Below are positions 25,885-36,801 of a stretch of DNA of 64,000 nt, piece by piece. Position 1 is the stretch's first letter. Each line of letters opens with the position of its first letter. A model generated the notes under the pieces. The model saw only the letters and a list, made by a program, of their open reading frames with translations. It was not told the origin of the DNA and ran no database searches. This DNA comes from Balanoglossus misakiensis (Eukaryota; Hemichordata), in assembly GCA_040954595.2 (NCBI GenBank), contig CM082596.2, positions 7,316,001-7,380,000 on the forward strand. Reading direction: 5' to 3'. The position numbers and the translations under genes were made by a program.

Positions 25885-26523
25885 CCCTCTTCAAAAGCAT
25901 CACCACCAAGCTATCATAGTAAAACCCCAAAAGGACTTTGCAACGAGGTGAATGAACTGTTAATGTATAATCCATCGTCTAGTATATATATACATTTGTT
26001 TTCGTACTATGAAGGCGAAAAGTACAAGTTAAATGTGCAAAATTAATACTTAGAGCAGAAGGGTATACGTATAGATACATTAAGTCATTTACACCAGAGC
26101 AGGCTTATTCAATCGGATCAATCCAGCTAGCATGTCTAATAACGCTCAAAGATAAAGCTATGATCGCAATAATCACACATGTACATTATTCTGTAAAATT
26201 TACTATACAACCCCTGCCTTCTGAAATGGAACAATCCAGCTGCTGTCGCACAATAGGACCATTCCACGTGTGCACCGGTCGGGGGGTGAAAAAAATAAAA
26301 CGTAATCCTTGAGATTTGGTTGAACTTGTGCGTCGTTCGAGCCATCCGTGAGAACCGTGTCTGGATAGCCCTTTGGACTTTTAACAGTTCCACATGTGAG
26401 GTAGTCGTGTATAGATCATCAGTATTTGTGTTGTTTTTTGTGTGTGCGTGTCTGTACAGTACACTGATGATGTCATCAGTTATTGAGGTAGCCTCTAGTT
26501 CATGCAACCATGCGCATATTGTA

Positions 26524-26646
26524 TTAGGCATTATTGCAGTCATCAAACATTTCCATGAAAAGCGGCGGGATATCTTCTGGACAGTCAAGTTTGATGCACA
26601 TTATCCTTTCAGCGTGGCGAGCGCTGATAGTTCGCAGATCTGTTAT
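26524..26646 (-). CDS. TR: TR exon 8, helix 11 and AF-2 helix, stop
   Basis: Follows TGTATTTCAG and encodes 40 residues: [16 protein letters not shown], then [16 protein letters not shown] and a short CNNA tail before TAA. It aligns to the VTDLRMIGACHASRFL and PPLFLEVFED of human TR without a gap. Its phase-0 start fits the LMK end of the preceding exon. Confidence 0.95.
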   Translation of the reverse strand: MTDLRTISARHAERIMCIKLDCPEDIPPLFMEMFDDCNNA

Positions 26647-29600
26647 CTGAAATACAGAAAAATAACGGTATTAAAATTACATCAGACAAATCTAGATTTC
26701 ATTGACAGATTAGATGATAGAGATCAAAGTAATAGTATCTCAGAGATTTCTAAACACACAACTTGGCCTGTATACTGTAAAACACTTTATTTTGGCGAGC
26801 AATAAATTTTCGCGAAATACGCGAGAGCCAAAATAGCGTGAAAATAATAAGTCGCGTAAATATTTTTTGAAGATAACGATGCAGTGAATGAAATAAGAGA
26901 ACGCGAAAATTAATACTCACGAAACAGTTTCCTCTCTCGATATCGCGAAAATTTCACCTCGTGAAAAAAAGTGTTTTACAGTATTTGTTTCATTATCCAC
27001 ACTCTGTATGTGGTATGTGTTATGCTTGTTTTAGCATGTTGTGTTACAGCCTAAAACCCAACAATGATATCTCAGGTGAAGCTACGAAAGGACACAAGCA
27101 GTTTTGTATGCTTATAAATACATTTTGCCAATGAAAGAAAACTGACACATCACTGTGAAGTCCAGCTAGAGAGGGAGACCTCTATGTTTGTTTACGTTTC
27201 CCACAGTTATTTCAATACTCACTTTCATAAGTATTTTCGCCCAGTGTACAGGAGTTCTTGGCCGGGTCTCGTTGATGTAATGTTGATACGCATTCAGGAT
27301 GCTGTCTTGCAGTTGTTCTACGTCTCTGGCGTTTTTCAGACCAGGTCGATCTGGGTATCGAAATCATAGTGAAGAAATAGTGAGTACACCATGCAGCATT
27401 GTTTACAATTGAGAGGATGATGGATGTGACATGTGATGGGAATCGTTTATTCATGTAAAATGAAGAAAGACATTTCAGGTCCACCAAATGAAATTTTACC
27501 TTTGCTACATGATTGGTTGAACACACAACCAGAGAGTAATATGAAAAAATATGTTCAAGCGCTATGTTTGCCAGAACAATGCAACGGGCCTGCTACTGCA
27601 AGCATAGACATTAGTAATGCACTTTGTACGCTTATGAAAATCTTTCTTTCTAGACAAACACACCACCAGATTCTCATTGTATGAATTATTACTGTTATTT
27701 ATGTGGTTAGCAATTTATGGAATTTTACTCATAGCAGGATTATCTGCAGAAACACACCCAAGTAAGATGTACATCGGAACAATACTAAATGACTGCAATC
27801 TATTTGAACTTACTACTATGCTACATTTTTATAATTATTTTATTTTAGCAGGACAACTTTCTTTCTCTCACCTCCTGCCACCAATAACACAGCTGCCAAA
27901 AGTGCCATTTCCGTCTCGTTGAGTTGCAATCGTGCCAAGCCGGCGGCGAAGTCGAAAATCGGCTCGATAAGTTCCCCGAGCCCGCCGTCATGCAGCTGCT
28001 TTTTGTCGACTTTGACGCCGGTGGAGAGGACAAGAGTCTGGCTTTCGGCGTCGTACTTCTGCGCGACCCGGAGACACATAATTTCCATGCAGCACGTTTT
28101 CAAAAGCAACACTTGGTCATCGTAGTCCAGCTGTAGATAAGGACACAGTAAAAACATCAGAGCACTGTAAGAAAGACTTCTCTTAACAGAGACAGTTTAA
28201 TACAATCCGTTGATAAATATAACCTGTCTAATCCACAATTCTGCTTTTCAGAGAATGTCATTATCAGTGTTCTCCCCAAACAATTATAATACTGGGGCAT
28301 CTGCTCATTAATTCTTACAAAATAATACAACATAATTAACGTATCAATTACGTTTATAACTGTTATGTAAATTAGGCACTATGCTATCTGAAACACTGGC
28401 TATGTGTATTGAAACATTTTGGGTCCCACGACCATTCTTTCACACTGTACAAAGTACACATATTATAAGCAAGTGTCCATCACTGATTTATAAATGCACA
28501 AGTCCTAATGCAACTGCATATCCTTGCAAAGAAATCCTGTTCCTTCTGTCAAATAAAGTCAGAAATCAAAAGAATCACAGGCACGAAGGTCCCCTTAGAA
28601 TACAATGTCACTTTCTTGCAAACACAGCTGAGCAATAACAGTCCCGAGTGGCACTGACAACTAACCTTCCCCTTGACCTACTTAATGCCCTTGGCCCACT
28701 TGTTTTCTTTTCGTCACAACATAACCGACATTATGACATTGGACCCCCGACATCCAGCTTGTGATGTTTGCAATTCACACAAAACGTCTGGGGGTGGTCA
28801 GAACATTTCAATACCAAGGACTCTTTACAGTGGGCCTTGAGTCTGACGCTTAAAGGGACAGAGTCTCTCTCCCGCTGCCCTTTTTCCATTAATTGTGTTT
28901 GATACAAGACACAGTTTATGATTAATGGAAAAAGGGCAGTGAGAGAGAGACTTTGTTCCTTTAATGCAGCCTAATTATAGCAGCAGGAACTGTTCCAGGA
29001 ACTGTTCCCTCGCATTACTGCCTTCTCTTGGATGTGGAACCTTGCCCTGCCTGTCATAACAACCAATAAAGAACAGCGCCCTCGTACATCCACCAACCCA
29101 CCACACACAGCGATCCACTCAAATGTCAATGACAAGCGAGGGCGCCCTTGATCTTTTCCTGCACTCGGCCTTCCTCGGGCCACACACAACAACACGCTCG
29201 GAATACAGAGAAAGCTTGTCCTTGACACGTGCGATCAGAGGCTGCTGCAAATTGTACCTACCCTTGTAAAACCGGGCACCCTTTTCGCAAACTCCACCAC
29301 TTTCACGATTGACGGCGTCATGACTTCTGCGAGGTTCTGCCAGGTCAGCTGAGAGGGTGCGGAGTCCACTTTCGCTCTTTTCATGTCGGGTTCGTCAGAC
29401 TGCGGGACAAAAATTATTTATAAAACCGACTCTGTAAAATACACCTTGACCTTTTCTAACTGGCATGATCACTTTGCCACACACGTTTTTTTTTTTTTTT
29501 GCAACATCTTTTGATAGGCATAAACAGTGCCAAGAGGGTGAACTTTTAGATTCCTGGGTATATTATAACAATGCACATCAAAAAATACAAAAGTTACAAA

Positions 29601-32600
29601 AAAGGCAAGGACTGTCTGTTAAACAATGAAAACAAATCTCCACCACCTATCCGTATAAAAAATCGTCAAAACTCTCAGCAGAATGAGCAGTACATCATGA
29701 AATACAGACAACTTCATTACCTCGTGATGACTGTCATTTCCCACCATGGCGAATCGATTGAACATCTGTGCCGTGTCTCTGTTTGCCATCACCACGTTGT
29801 GAATCAGTCTCTCTTCGGTCTCGTTCAATCGGCCATTCAGAAGCAAACCGCTCTGTCGCAGCATGTCCTCGCGAGCCCGTCGGTCGCGGTTTTCTTGGAT
29901 GAGTTTACGCTTTGCTTTCCGCTGGGTGTCGTTTAGTACCACTGAAAATTGAGAAGAAAAAAAGTTGCACTTTTTTGTCCAAATGTTTGCAATGAAAGTA
30001 GCAAGTTTGGGCCAATTATTTATTAATGGGGGGATTATGAAGTTGCTATGATAAGTATGACATGCATTTCTTGAAAAAAAAACATTAATAAAAAAATAAC
30101 CAACAACGGTGATTTAGAAACTGCTTCAAATATTAGTGCTACATTTATATTTGGAAGACAACATTAAAGGGACAAAGTCTCTCTCTCGCTGTCTGTTTTC
30201 TATTTATTTTGTTTGATTCAAGACATCATTTATGTCTCTACTATTTATTCATTTCGGGTAAATTTTTATTCCAATATCATAGAAACGGGATGGAAGTTGT
30301 GTGTGGTTGAATGTTCATTCACTATATATCCATGTACAGTAACATAAAGGGTGAATTAATGGAAAAAGGGCAGCAAGAGAGACCACATAAGATCATACAT
30401 GTATGATCTTATCAAGACCCTGCATGAGGCTGGGAAAAAAAGACTGGTGTATGACTTACAGTCAGGTGCCATGCCAACAGCCAAGCACTTCTTGTACCGA
30501 CACTGTTGGCACTGGTTTCTGGTGGTCTTGTCTATCACACACTCTTCGTTCCATTTGCAGTAATATGTCAGGTTCTTCTGTATGGTCCGTCTGAAAAACC
30601 CCTGCAACAGAAACAAGTAATGTACCCTGTATAACTTATGGGATCAACGTCTATAAGAGGTGAAGATCTTCATTGAATTCTGTTTGCGTACAAACATTTC
30701 GTGATGTCAATTTCAACTGCTGCGTAACATTTGTTCTCTGATAAAAAACTGTGCTGAAAAATCAGTCTTTTCTACAATTCACAGACTTCAATTTATCTGT
30801 TATATTTCACAAGTTTCCAAGTTTAGCTTTACACAGTTCGATCATCTACAGTATATTTTCTTGCTATGCCTGCATTGAATATGCTAAAAACTTGGACGGA
30901 CGTTTAAAAAGAGTTGCTTAAAATGTTACCATCATTGTACACTTCCTAAATGTCAAAATAAAAAAGATAAAAACCAACACTGACTGTCTTAATAATCTAC
31001 CCAATATTTTTATCACTCAAATGCTACTAACGAGAAACGAGAATTAGAAACTGGTCTGTCATTCTTTAGAAATGAAACCAATTTGCCTACATCTGGGTGT
31101 CACATCTCCACACACATCCATGATCAAAAGCAAACGAGATTACCTTGCAGCCCTCGCAGGTCATACACCTGTAGTGGTATCCAGTTGCAGCATCTCCGCA
31201 CACCACACACGGTTCCGGACCATTGGTCAGGTCCATATAACTGGGGATATACGGCGTGCCTGTGGAAAAAAATAAAAGAGAGGGGAAATTCAAAAACTTG
31301 GAACTAAAACATAGGTGTAACTGACCATTAAATATACGTTTCATCTGTACATTGTATTTCCTTCCTTGTCATTTGTAGCCCAGCAAACCCCAAAATCATT
31401 GATTTGTTGTCATGGGAACAAAGCTGCAGATTTTCACGTGATCCTCAATACTCTGGTTAATGTTATAACATACTGCGTGTTTGCATGTCAAAATCCCACA
31501 TTGACAGTGAGTGACCACTGGTCAAAACTATAACCACCAGGGTGCGTATTTTAATCTCAGGTTCGGCCAGCTGAATATTCATCCACCTCCTGCCACAGGA
31601 CAAGGATACCACATATTTCACAACACCAACCCACAACCACTAAAAATCCCCCCACCCCACCCACCCTCAACAGTATGCTGGTCAATTAGCCGCTCAGCAG
31701 TACACCAAAAATCTGAGACGTGGACAAAGACAACACCTTTTATGTAAGGTCACAATGCAACGTGCAAAGGAAAGACTTGAACCACCACCGTGCTGGACAC
31801 ACTCTTTTGGTGCAACTCCAAAAGCCACCTCTACAAATTCCACATGGGATCACGGAGAGAGGACATCTGGGATCGTGTGCCAAGACACGCAGATTCCGGG
31901 ACCCCGAAACGTCTCTCCATACACACAATGGCAGGAAAGGAAGTGGGGAAACGGAATACTCAATCAAGACACTGTGTTACATGTAAAACATTGGCTGAAT
32001 CATTTCCACACATGAATGTAAAGCAGGCTGGCACACTGGACTGTCCCTTGCTGAGTCCCTCTCACTTACGATTTGGACTCGAGCGCCACTTGGCTCTACG
32101 GGCCATCGTCAGAAAGAGATTCGTGTCTGGTGCATCCTGTGTGAAGGCCATTTCACAAGGCCAGGGCGACGACTGTCACTGTATTAGCACTACATAAAAG
32201 AAAGACTGCCTGCTTAATACCAAACCCCCCGCTGCATTGTCTTAGCACGTGCAGGTGCAGAGCCCCCTCCCCCCCCCCCAAGAACAAAAAAAAAGCTAAT
32301 GACAAGCCACCACAATATAATCCCTAATCTCATCTCGCTCCGTCCAATCACAGTGGACACTCGGGGGCTCGCCTGGCCATTAGACAGTCAATCAGTAATT
32401 GACATCGCGGAAGACTTCATTAATTACATCTGATAGCAGGCACACGCGCGAGCTCGGCCGGCTAGTTACGCCAGGCTCAAGCTATACTGCTCTGGGCATC
32501 GTCCAACCAACAAGCTCTTTGTCTCTGGACAATTGAGCCACTGGATGCAATCCCCCCCGCTAATGATCCCTATCTATTCAACGGTCATTTCTGGGAATCA

Positions 32601-35600
32601 ATAGCCACCTGGACGGCGCCTTTTCACGGATGCAAATCACGGAATACTTTCCAGCCTCGGGGATCGTGAAGCTGTGAACAGATTTATCAGATACAATTTT
32701 AGTCGCACAGAATGAAATATATTTATCATCTTTGGACGTAACTTCAATGCAAATGAGACCTACAGCTTTTCATGGGGACCTTAAGGGGTTACCATATGGG
32801 TTGAGTAGACTTTTCTAAACCTCAGAGCTCAGAAGGCTCTCAAGCTTGGACCAAATCTCAGACCACGACACGTGTCTTGCAGTCAAGTAACGGAAACCCT
32901 AATACAACCACAGGCTTATGCTACGACATAATGTAAAGGACCTGAAACGAAACAAAATAAGTGGAACCTGCTTGACAATACAGCAAGGAAAACTACAAGC
33001 TTACATTTCTTCAACCACTTTAAAATTCTTCAACCCTATAAAATTCAGACATGTATTTTCAACTTTTGATTTGGTTTGCTGACTGCAATTGCAATTTCAA
33101 TTTCTTATTTTTGACTCCCATTTCTTGTATCCCAAATCACATGTTCAACTTTCAAATAGTCCCCACGGAACAAAGTCTTTGGGGTCAAATAAACCCTGTC
33201 TATCCGTCTGTCTGTCTGTCTGCAGCCATTACTCAGATGTGCTTGTACTGAAAAATGTGTGTGAATTTTGGCCTTGATTATGTGTTATTATACACGTGAC
33301 ATATGACAAGGGTCATAATTTCAGGGTACTTATTAAACCTACCACCAATAATAACACCACCAGGCAAATGGTCCTTGATGCAAACAGGTCAGTGCCTGTA
33401 CATATCATGGAGATACCCGCAAACCAGACAAAAGTTGATTTAATTAAGCTGCCAATTACTGGGTGAGATCTGCCTTACCCAGGGAGTTATGGGAGTGCTG
33501 ACATTTGCCCCAAAACACACCTCAGAACTAAGCTGTGGCCCCTTGTTTCATCAGCTGAGCCAGCCCTACAGTGCAGTGGGTGCTATTTCTACTCTCCCCC
33601 AGGACTGGTTCTGTAAATTCTAAAGACAACTGCCCCATGCCAGGTTGCCTTGTTCCTGTCACACATCAACAAAGGGCACACACATAGCTGTGGTCAAATG
33701 ACAAACATAATTAACAAATAACTGTCATCTCTTAAACAGCTACTAGCTTTTTTTAAGATAACAGGATTTTGCTGTGTAAACATCCACACTGACCTTATTA
33801 CCTGGCCAGCAAAGCAATAGGACCCAATCCATTTGAATCGGACAAATGATTTTTTGGTCAGAGGCATGATATGGAAACAAAGAGGGTATTTGTCATTTTA
33901 AAGGGACAAAGTCTCTCTCTCGTTGCCTTTTTCCCATAATATGTTTGATACAAGACAATGTCATAGGTCATCTATGATTGAATATGTGCACATAACCAAA
34001 ATAGTAAAAACCTTTTAGTAAGTGTTCCAAAATTTCTCGAATGTTTCCCCATCATGCAAATTTTGTCTCTACTGTTCAACACACTTACAACAATCCTCCT
34101 GAGCAAAATTTTTACTGCATCAAGTGCCCTACGAGTGAAAATACCGACATTAAAAATTAACGATGATCAACGAAGGAGCAGTATTCAGCAGGCCTGTCTT
34201 TTAAAGGCATGTTGTCTACCAATTGTGTGTTGACCTAGATGGTATCATTGACTGGTAATAGTCGCGTACATTTTGTATTAAAGAGCCCTGACAGACCACA
34301 CGGCAACCTAAGGGTACAAACTTCCAACGCAATTCCGGATCCCTTCACGCATAATTGAAATCACACAGGGAAGAATTCATTAATCGTGGTTCTGACAAGC
34401 TGATAAAATTAACTGACGAGTATTTGTCTTAAAGGGACAAAGTCTCTCTCTCGTAGAATAACATAAACGGTGTCTTGTATCAGACTTAATTAATGGAAAA
34501 GGGCAACGAGAGAAAGACTTTTTCCCTTTAATATTTGGTGATGGTCGCTTGGCTATAATGTATCTGGCATGGTTTGATCCAGCGATTACGCAACAGCCGC
34601 GATTCGATCCCTAATTTCCTGAACGCTGCTCAGACAACTCAAGGCCATCTCTGCTGGCCTGTGGGAATTATCGCCCAACTCACCGCATACCAATTTACTC
34701 TTTGTTGTGCGCGGTTCGCTACCTCCACTGCCAGAGTTACGTAACAGCCGCCGCTTTCTGCAGTTTCAAGGACGCCTGCCATATATGGAAAGCTCAACAG
34801 TGTCAGGTCACCGCATATTCTACAAACACGTTATGCGCGCACGCACTGTAAAATCTACCACCGCAAAGCCGTACACTTGAAAAGCTTGCCCTAATACCTT
34901 TCGATGAGACTACTCTAACATGATTTTGAACTCTCAGACAAGTGTGTTACTTAAAGAAATTAAACTCAATTAAGATCTTTTCAACTCTCTCAAACTTAAT
35001 ACGTCTGTGTATATTCCCCAGACTGACTATTAACCAGTCGGTTGATAAGCTGAATTCAATATTCTTCACCACAGCTATGGAGCAATGATTTGGACAGCAT
35101 TAGTCTAGTACCTAGCCGTATTTTCCACTCTGTCCCAGTATAGAACACCTCTGAGAAAGCAAAGGAGACTACGAGATTCTAGACTAGCCATACATTAAAG
35201 CACCAGTAGCTTGGCAAAACCATCGGGCAATTTAGTCGCAGTAAGGGTTAGAGTCATCTTGAAATGCTGGAGGGTGAATGTAAAATAGGGAGATCACTGT
35301 CTTCTTGAACACAAAAATCGGCATTGACAACACACAGATGGTAGAAAACGGACAGATGTCTGACCCACTACGCCAGTGCCTGTAGTAGACATAAGTGGGG
35401 TCCGTCATCTACTGGTTGGATAGGATGAATCATCCAGGGCTTGGCCGTGCTCTGGAGAAGTTGACATAGTGCTTACATGAACTGCCGTCAAGGTGACACT
35501 GGCCCCGGGACACGAACGCAGCTTTTTCGAAAACAAGCATAAGCCATGGGTTTGTTTCGGCAAACTTTTTGAAGGGATACCTGCGAACTTTTTGGTTGAT

Positions 35601-36535
35601 TTAGAAGAAGAAGAACACACCAGACTTGCCAGAGGGGAAAAAAAGTCCATCTCTGACTCATGAATGATAAAAGGAAATACGATGCATATCGCACTTTTTT
35701 ATAAGCAAACACTTTCGCATGGTCACAAGAAGCCTCGGAGGAAAGTCCAAGTAATCAACACAACAACAAGCTACCTACCTGTGCTCATAAGTTTCACTAT
35801 TCTGGAGAAGAAGGCCATAATTTCCAAATTTTCAAAGGTGTCTCTTTAAAACAAATTAGTAATGTTTTCCACGGACAGAGCAGATCATGCTGCACCAGAT
35901 CACTCGGACTACAGACTCACAAGCGCAACTTACGAACCACCAACAGACTCAAAACTATTCCTCACGGGGAAAAACCCTGACACAACTGCTGACATCACAA
36001 TTTGCCTTGGTTTCCATGGAAATATAATACAAAGAAAACCATTTCATATTCTCAGGGTTTTTCGGCGGCCATCTGTTTTCGAACGGGGAGCGGCATACGT
36101 AATATAACCATGACCTGATGATGTGACAGTTTTTCAGAAAGTCAATTCAATGTTTCGTTTAAATTAATGATCTGTTTGTTAAATGTTGTAAACAAAATGC
36201 TGAAGGTTTTTATGGGGGGATGTAAAAACTTTGAGTACGTTTCTCTTAGTCAGAGAGAGAGAGAGATAGACGGACTTTGGGAGTGAGAGAGTGAGAGAAA
36301 GAGAAAAAGAGAAACAGGAGTGACAGAGAAAAGGAGTTAGATGACTTTGCTCACGCAAAACAAATCTCAGGAGTATACAGAATAGAAACCGATTTGTAAG
36401 AACGAAGACTAATATTTTCAAACTAATGCAATTTGGGAAACTAACCGTTCCTAAAACGCTGAATGTCAAAATATAAAAATACATACCACTTGGCTCAAGT
36501 GTTGGTACAGGTAATCCCGTGTAAGGTGCCAACAT
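26524..36535 (-). CDS. TR: thyroid hormone receptor (nuclear receptor), complete 391-aa coding sequence
   Basis: Eight exons on the minus strand (36535-36487, 31259-31144, 30601-30460, 29941-29721, 29399-29262, 28130-27872, 27350-27223, 26646-26524) join in frame with matching phases; total 1176 bases including TAA. Domains: a short A/B region (residues 1-33); C4 zinc finger 1 (Cys34-Cys54) with TR-type P-box CEGCKG; finger 2 (Cys70-Cys89); a TR-type extension ([14 protein letters not shown]); a hinge; and a ligand-binding domain with [15 protein letters not shown], the DGGLG loop, helix 11 His362 and AF-2 PPLFMEMF (378-385). TRs bind DR4 elements, usually with RXR, and respond to thyroid hormones or TRIAC-like metabolites. 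Length is close to human TR-alpha (410 aa). The start follows an in-frame TGA 12 bases upstream. Identity is certain; the N-terminus may have a second form (see 47095-47134). Confidence 0.97.
26773..26983. mobile_element. family B MITE in the last TR intron
   Basis: Bounded by TACTGTAAAACACTTTATTT and its inverted copy ending GTGTTTTACAGTA. The interior is rich in TTTTCGCG and CGCGAAA motifs and has no open frame. Confidence 0.85.
27223..27350 (-). CDS. TR: TR exon 7, ligand-binding domain helices 9-10
   Basis: The frame has no ATG, so it is easily missed. After an ACCCAG acceptor it reads [17 protein letters not shown] (first codon shared), then [19 protein letters not shown] and ILMK, followed by GTGAGT. 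The pattern follows human STDRSGL and [22 protein letters not shown]. Confidence 0.95.
27872..28130 (-). CDS. TR: TR exon 6, ligand-binding domain core (helices 4-8)
   Basis: Starts [11 protein letters not shown] after a TCTACAG acceptor. It contains [15 protein letters not shown], the beta-hairpin LVLSTGVKV, and LHDGGLG. The donor is GTGAGA, phase 1, so that the next exon restores Asp in AGDRPGL. Confidence 0.97.
28850..28963. mobile_element. family A MITE, compact palindrome in TR intron 5
   Basis: Only the two outer arms remain (TTAAAGGGACAGAGTCTC on the left, GACTTTGTTCCTTTAA on the right) around a short loop, so the copy is one hairpin of about 114 bp. Confidence 0.85.
29262..29399 (-). 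CDS. TR: TR exon 5, start of ligand-binding domain (helix 1-3)
   Basis: Flanked by a CCCGCAG acceptor and a GTAGGT donor; 46 codons, phase 0 on both sides. It contains [18 protein letters not shown], aligned to the ITPAITRVVDFAKKLPMF of human TR. A hormone-contacting Arg of vertebrate TR helix 3 is Lys here. Confidence 0.93.
29721..29941 (-). CDS. TR: TR exon 4, carboxy-terminal extension and hinge
   Basis: The split Leu codon gives the TR signature D-LVLND, followed by [19 protein letters not shown]. The remaining hinge ([20 protein letters not shown]) matches the helix 1 start of vertebrate TRs. The donor is GTAATG, phase 0. Confidence 0.95.
30164..30382. mobile_element. family A MITE in TR intron 3
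   Basis: The left terminus TTAAAGGGACAAAGTCTC is intact. The middle has the CTATTTATTCATT block, and the right end breaks off after GGCAGCAAGAGAG, just before TR exon 3. Confidence 0.8.
30460..30601 (-). CDS. TR: TR exon 3, zinc finger 2
   Basis: Starts [11 protein letters not shown] right after a TTGCAG acceptor and ends in phase 1 at GTAAGT. Between QKNL and the first Cys of finger 2 it has TYYC, two residues shorter than the HPTYSC of vertebrate TRs. It ends [13 protein letters not shown]. Confidence 0.97.
31144..31259 (-). CDS. TR: TR exon 2, zinc finger 1
   Basis: The acceptor is TTTTTTCCACAG and the donor is GTAATC. It encodes [10 protein letters not shown], then [15 protein letters not shown] and CEGCK. 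IPSYMD matches the SGYIPSYLDK stretch before the TR DNA-binding domain of vertebrates. The exon ends after the Lys before GFF, the conserved nuclear-receptor splice position. Confidence 0.97.
32320..32660. promoter_or_regulatory. candidate enhancer-like block in the TR first intron
   Basis: An unusually GC-rich, non-repetitive stretch for this region. It has clustered TAAT/ATTA cores (AGTAATTGAC, TTCATTAATTAC, CGCTAATGATCC) and ATCAATAG-type motifs, with no open frame that looks coding. A regulatory role is inferred from composition only. Confidence 0.25.
33898..33957. mobile_element. family A MITE left-end fragment
   Basis: About 60 bases of the left arm (AAAGGGACAAAGTCTCTC and the TTTGATACAAGACA block), in the TR first intron. 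Confidence 0.75.
34429..34531. mobile_element. family A MITE with internal deletion
   Basis: Both termini are present. The left arm is cut after CTCTCTCTCG and joined straight to the right-arm GTAGAATAACAT block. Confidence 0.8.
36487..36535 (-). CDS. TR: TR first coding exon (A/B domain, form 1)
   Basis: Reads [16 protein letters not shown] and one base of a Gly codon before a GTATGT donor (phase 1), matching the phase-1 acceptor of the next exon. An in-frame TGA just upstream, with no AG between it and the ATG, means this frame can only begin here. The 5' UTR extends right. Confidence 0.78.
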
Positions 36536-36785
36536 CGTGGAAGTTCAGTTTGGACCAACGAAACTGACTTTATTAACTGACCAACCCCAGTACTTAATTG
36601 ATTGTGTTCTTTTTCCTTGTTTTAAAACACAGACGATCTGTCTATGCCTAACCCAGGGAAAGAGAATGAGAGAGTGTCGCGCAGTGTGCGCTGGTAACCT
36701 CTCTGCCGGGAGACCTTGGGAAAGACATTCCCTCCATCTATCCTGACAATGTGAACAACCTTTCCACGGCAAACAGAGGCGGAGT

Positions 36786-36801
36786 TAACCTAAAGTAACC
36801 T
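36786..36801 (-). promoter_or_regulatory. DR4-type nuclear-receptor site upstream of the TR start
   Basis: On the minus strand the sequence is AGGTTA CTTT AGGTTA: two identical half-sites one base from the AGGTCA consensus, spaced by four, the spacing preferred by TR-RXR. It lies about 250-265 bases upstream of the TR ATG. A single AGGTCA on the plus strand follows at 36890-36895. Confidence 0.45.

Larger units (their letters stand above)
20330..26523. other. convergent intergenic region between the GPCR and TR 3' ends
   Basis: The GPCR 3' UTR occupies the left edge and the TR 3' UTR the right edge. No AATAAA was placed with confidence for TR; an AATAAT at about 26186-26191 on the minus strand is one weak option. 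Contents are family C copies, long poly-C runs (20886-20898, 21139-21155, 22416-22437) and AT-rich unique sequence. No coding exon was recognised. Confidence 0.7.
31260..36486 (-). other. TR: TR first intron (5.2 kb)
   Basis: Contains family A fragments at 33898-33957 and 34429-34531 and a GC-richer, homeodomain-site-rich block at 32320-32660. Open frames near 31750-32200 and 35405-35712 resemble nothing known and are read as chance frames. Confidence 0.75.

Noticed and set aside
26320-26805. 161-codon plus-strand open frame
   Set aside because: It lies antisense to the TR AF-2 exon and the start of the family B element; the minus-strand frame has clear TR homology.
29571-29936. 121-codon plus-strand open frame
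   Set aside because: Antisense to TR exon 4, which carries the KAKRKL extension.
31740-32197. overlapping plus and minus frames in the TR first intron
   Set aside because: Several frames are open at once and none resembles a protein family.
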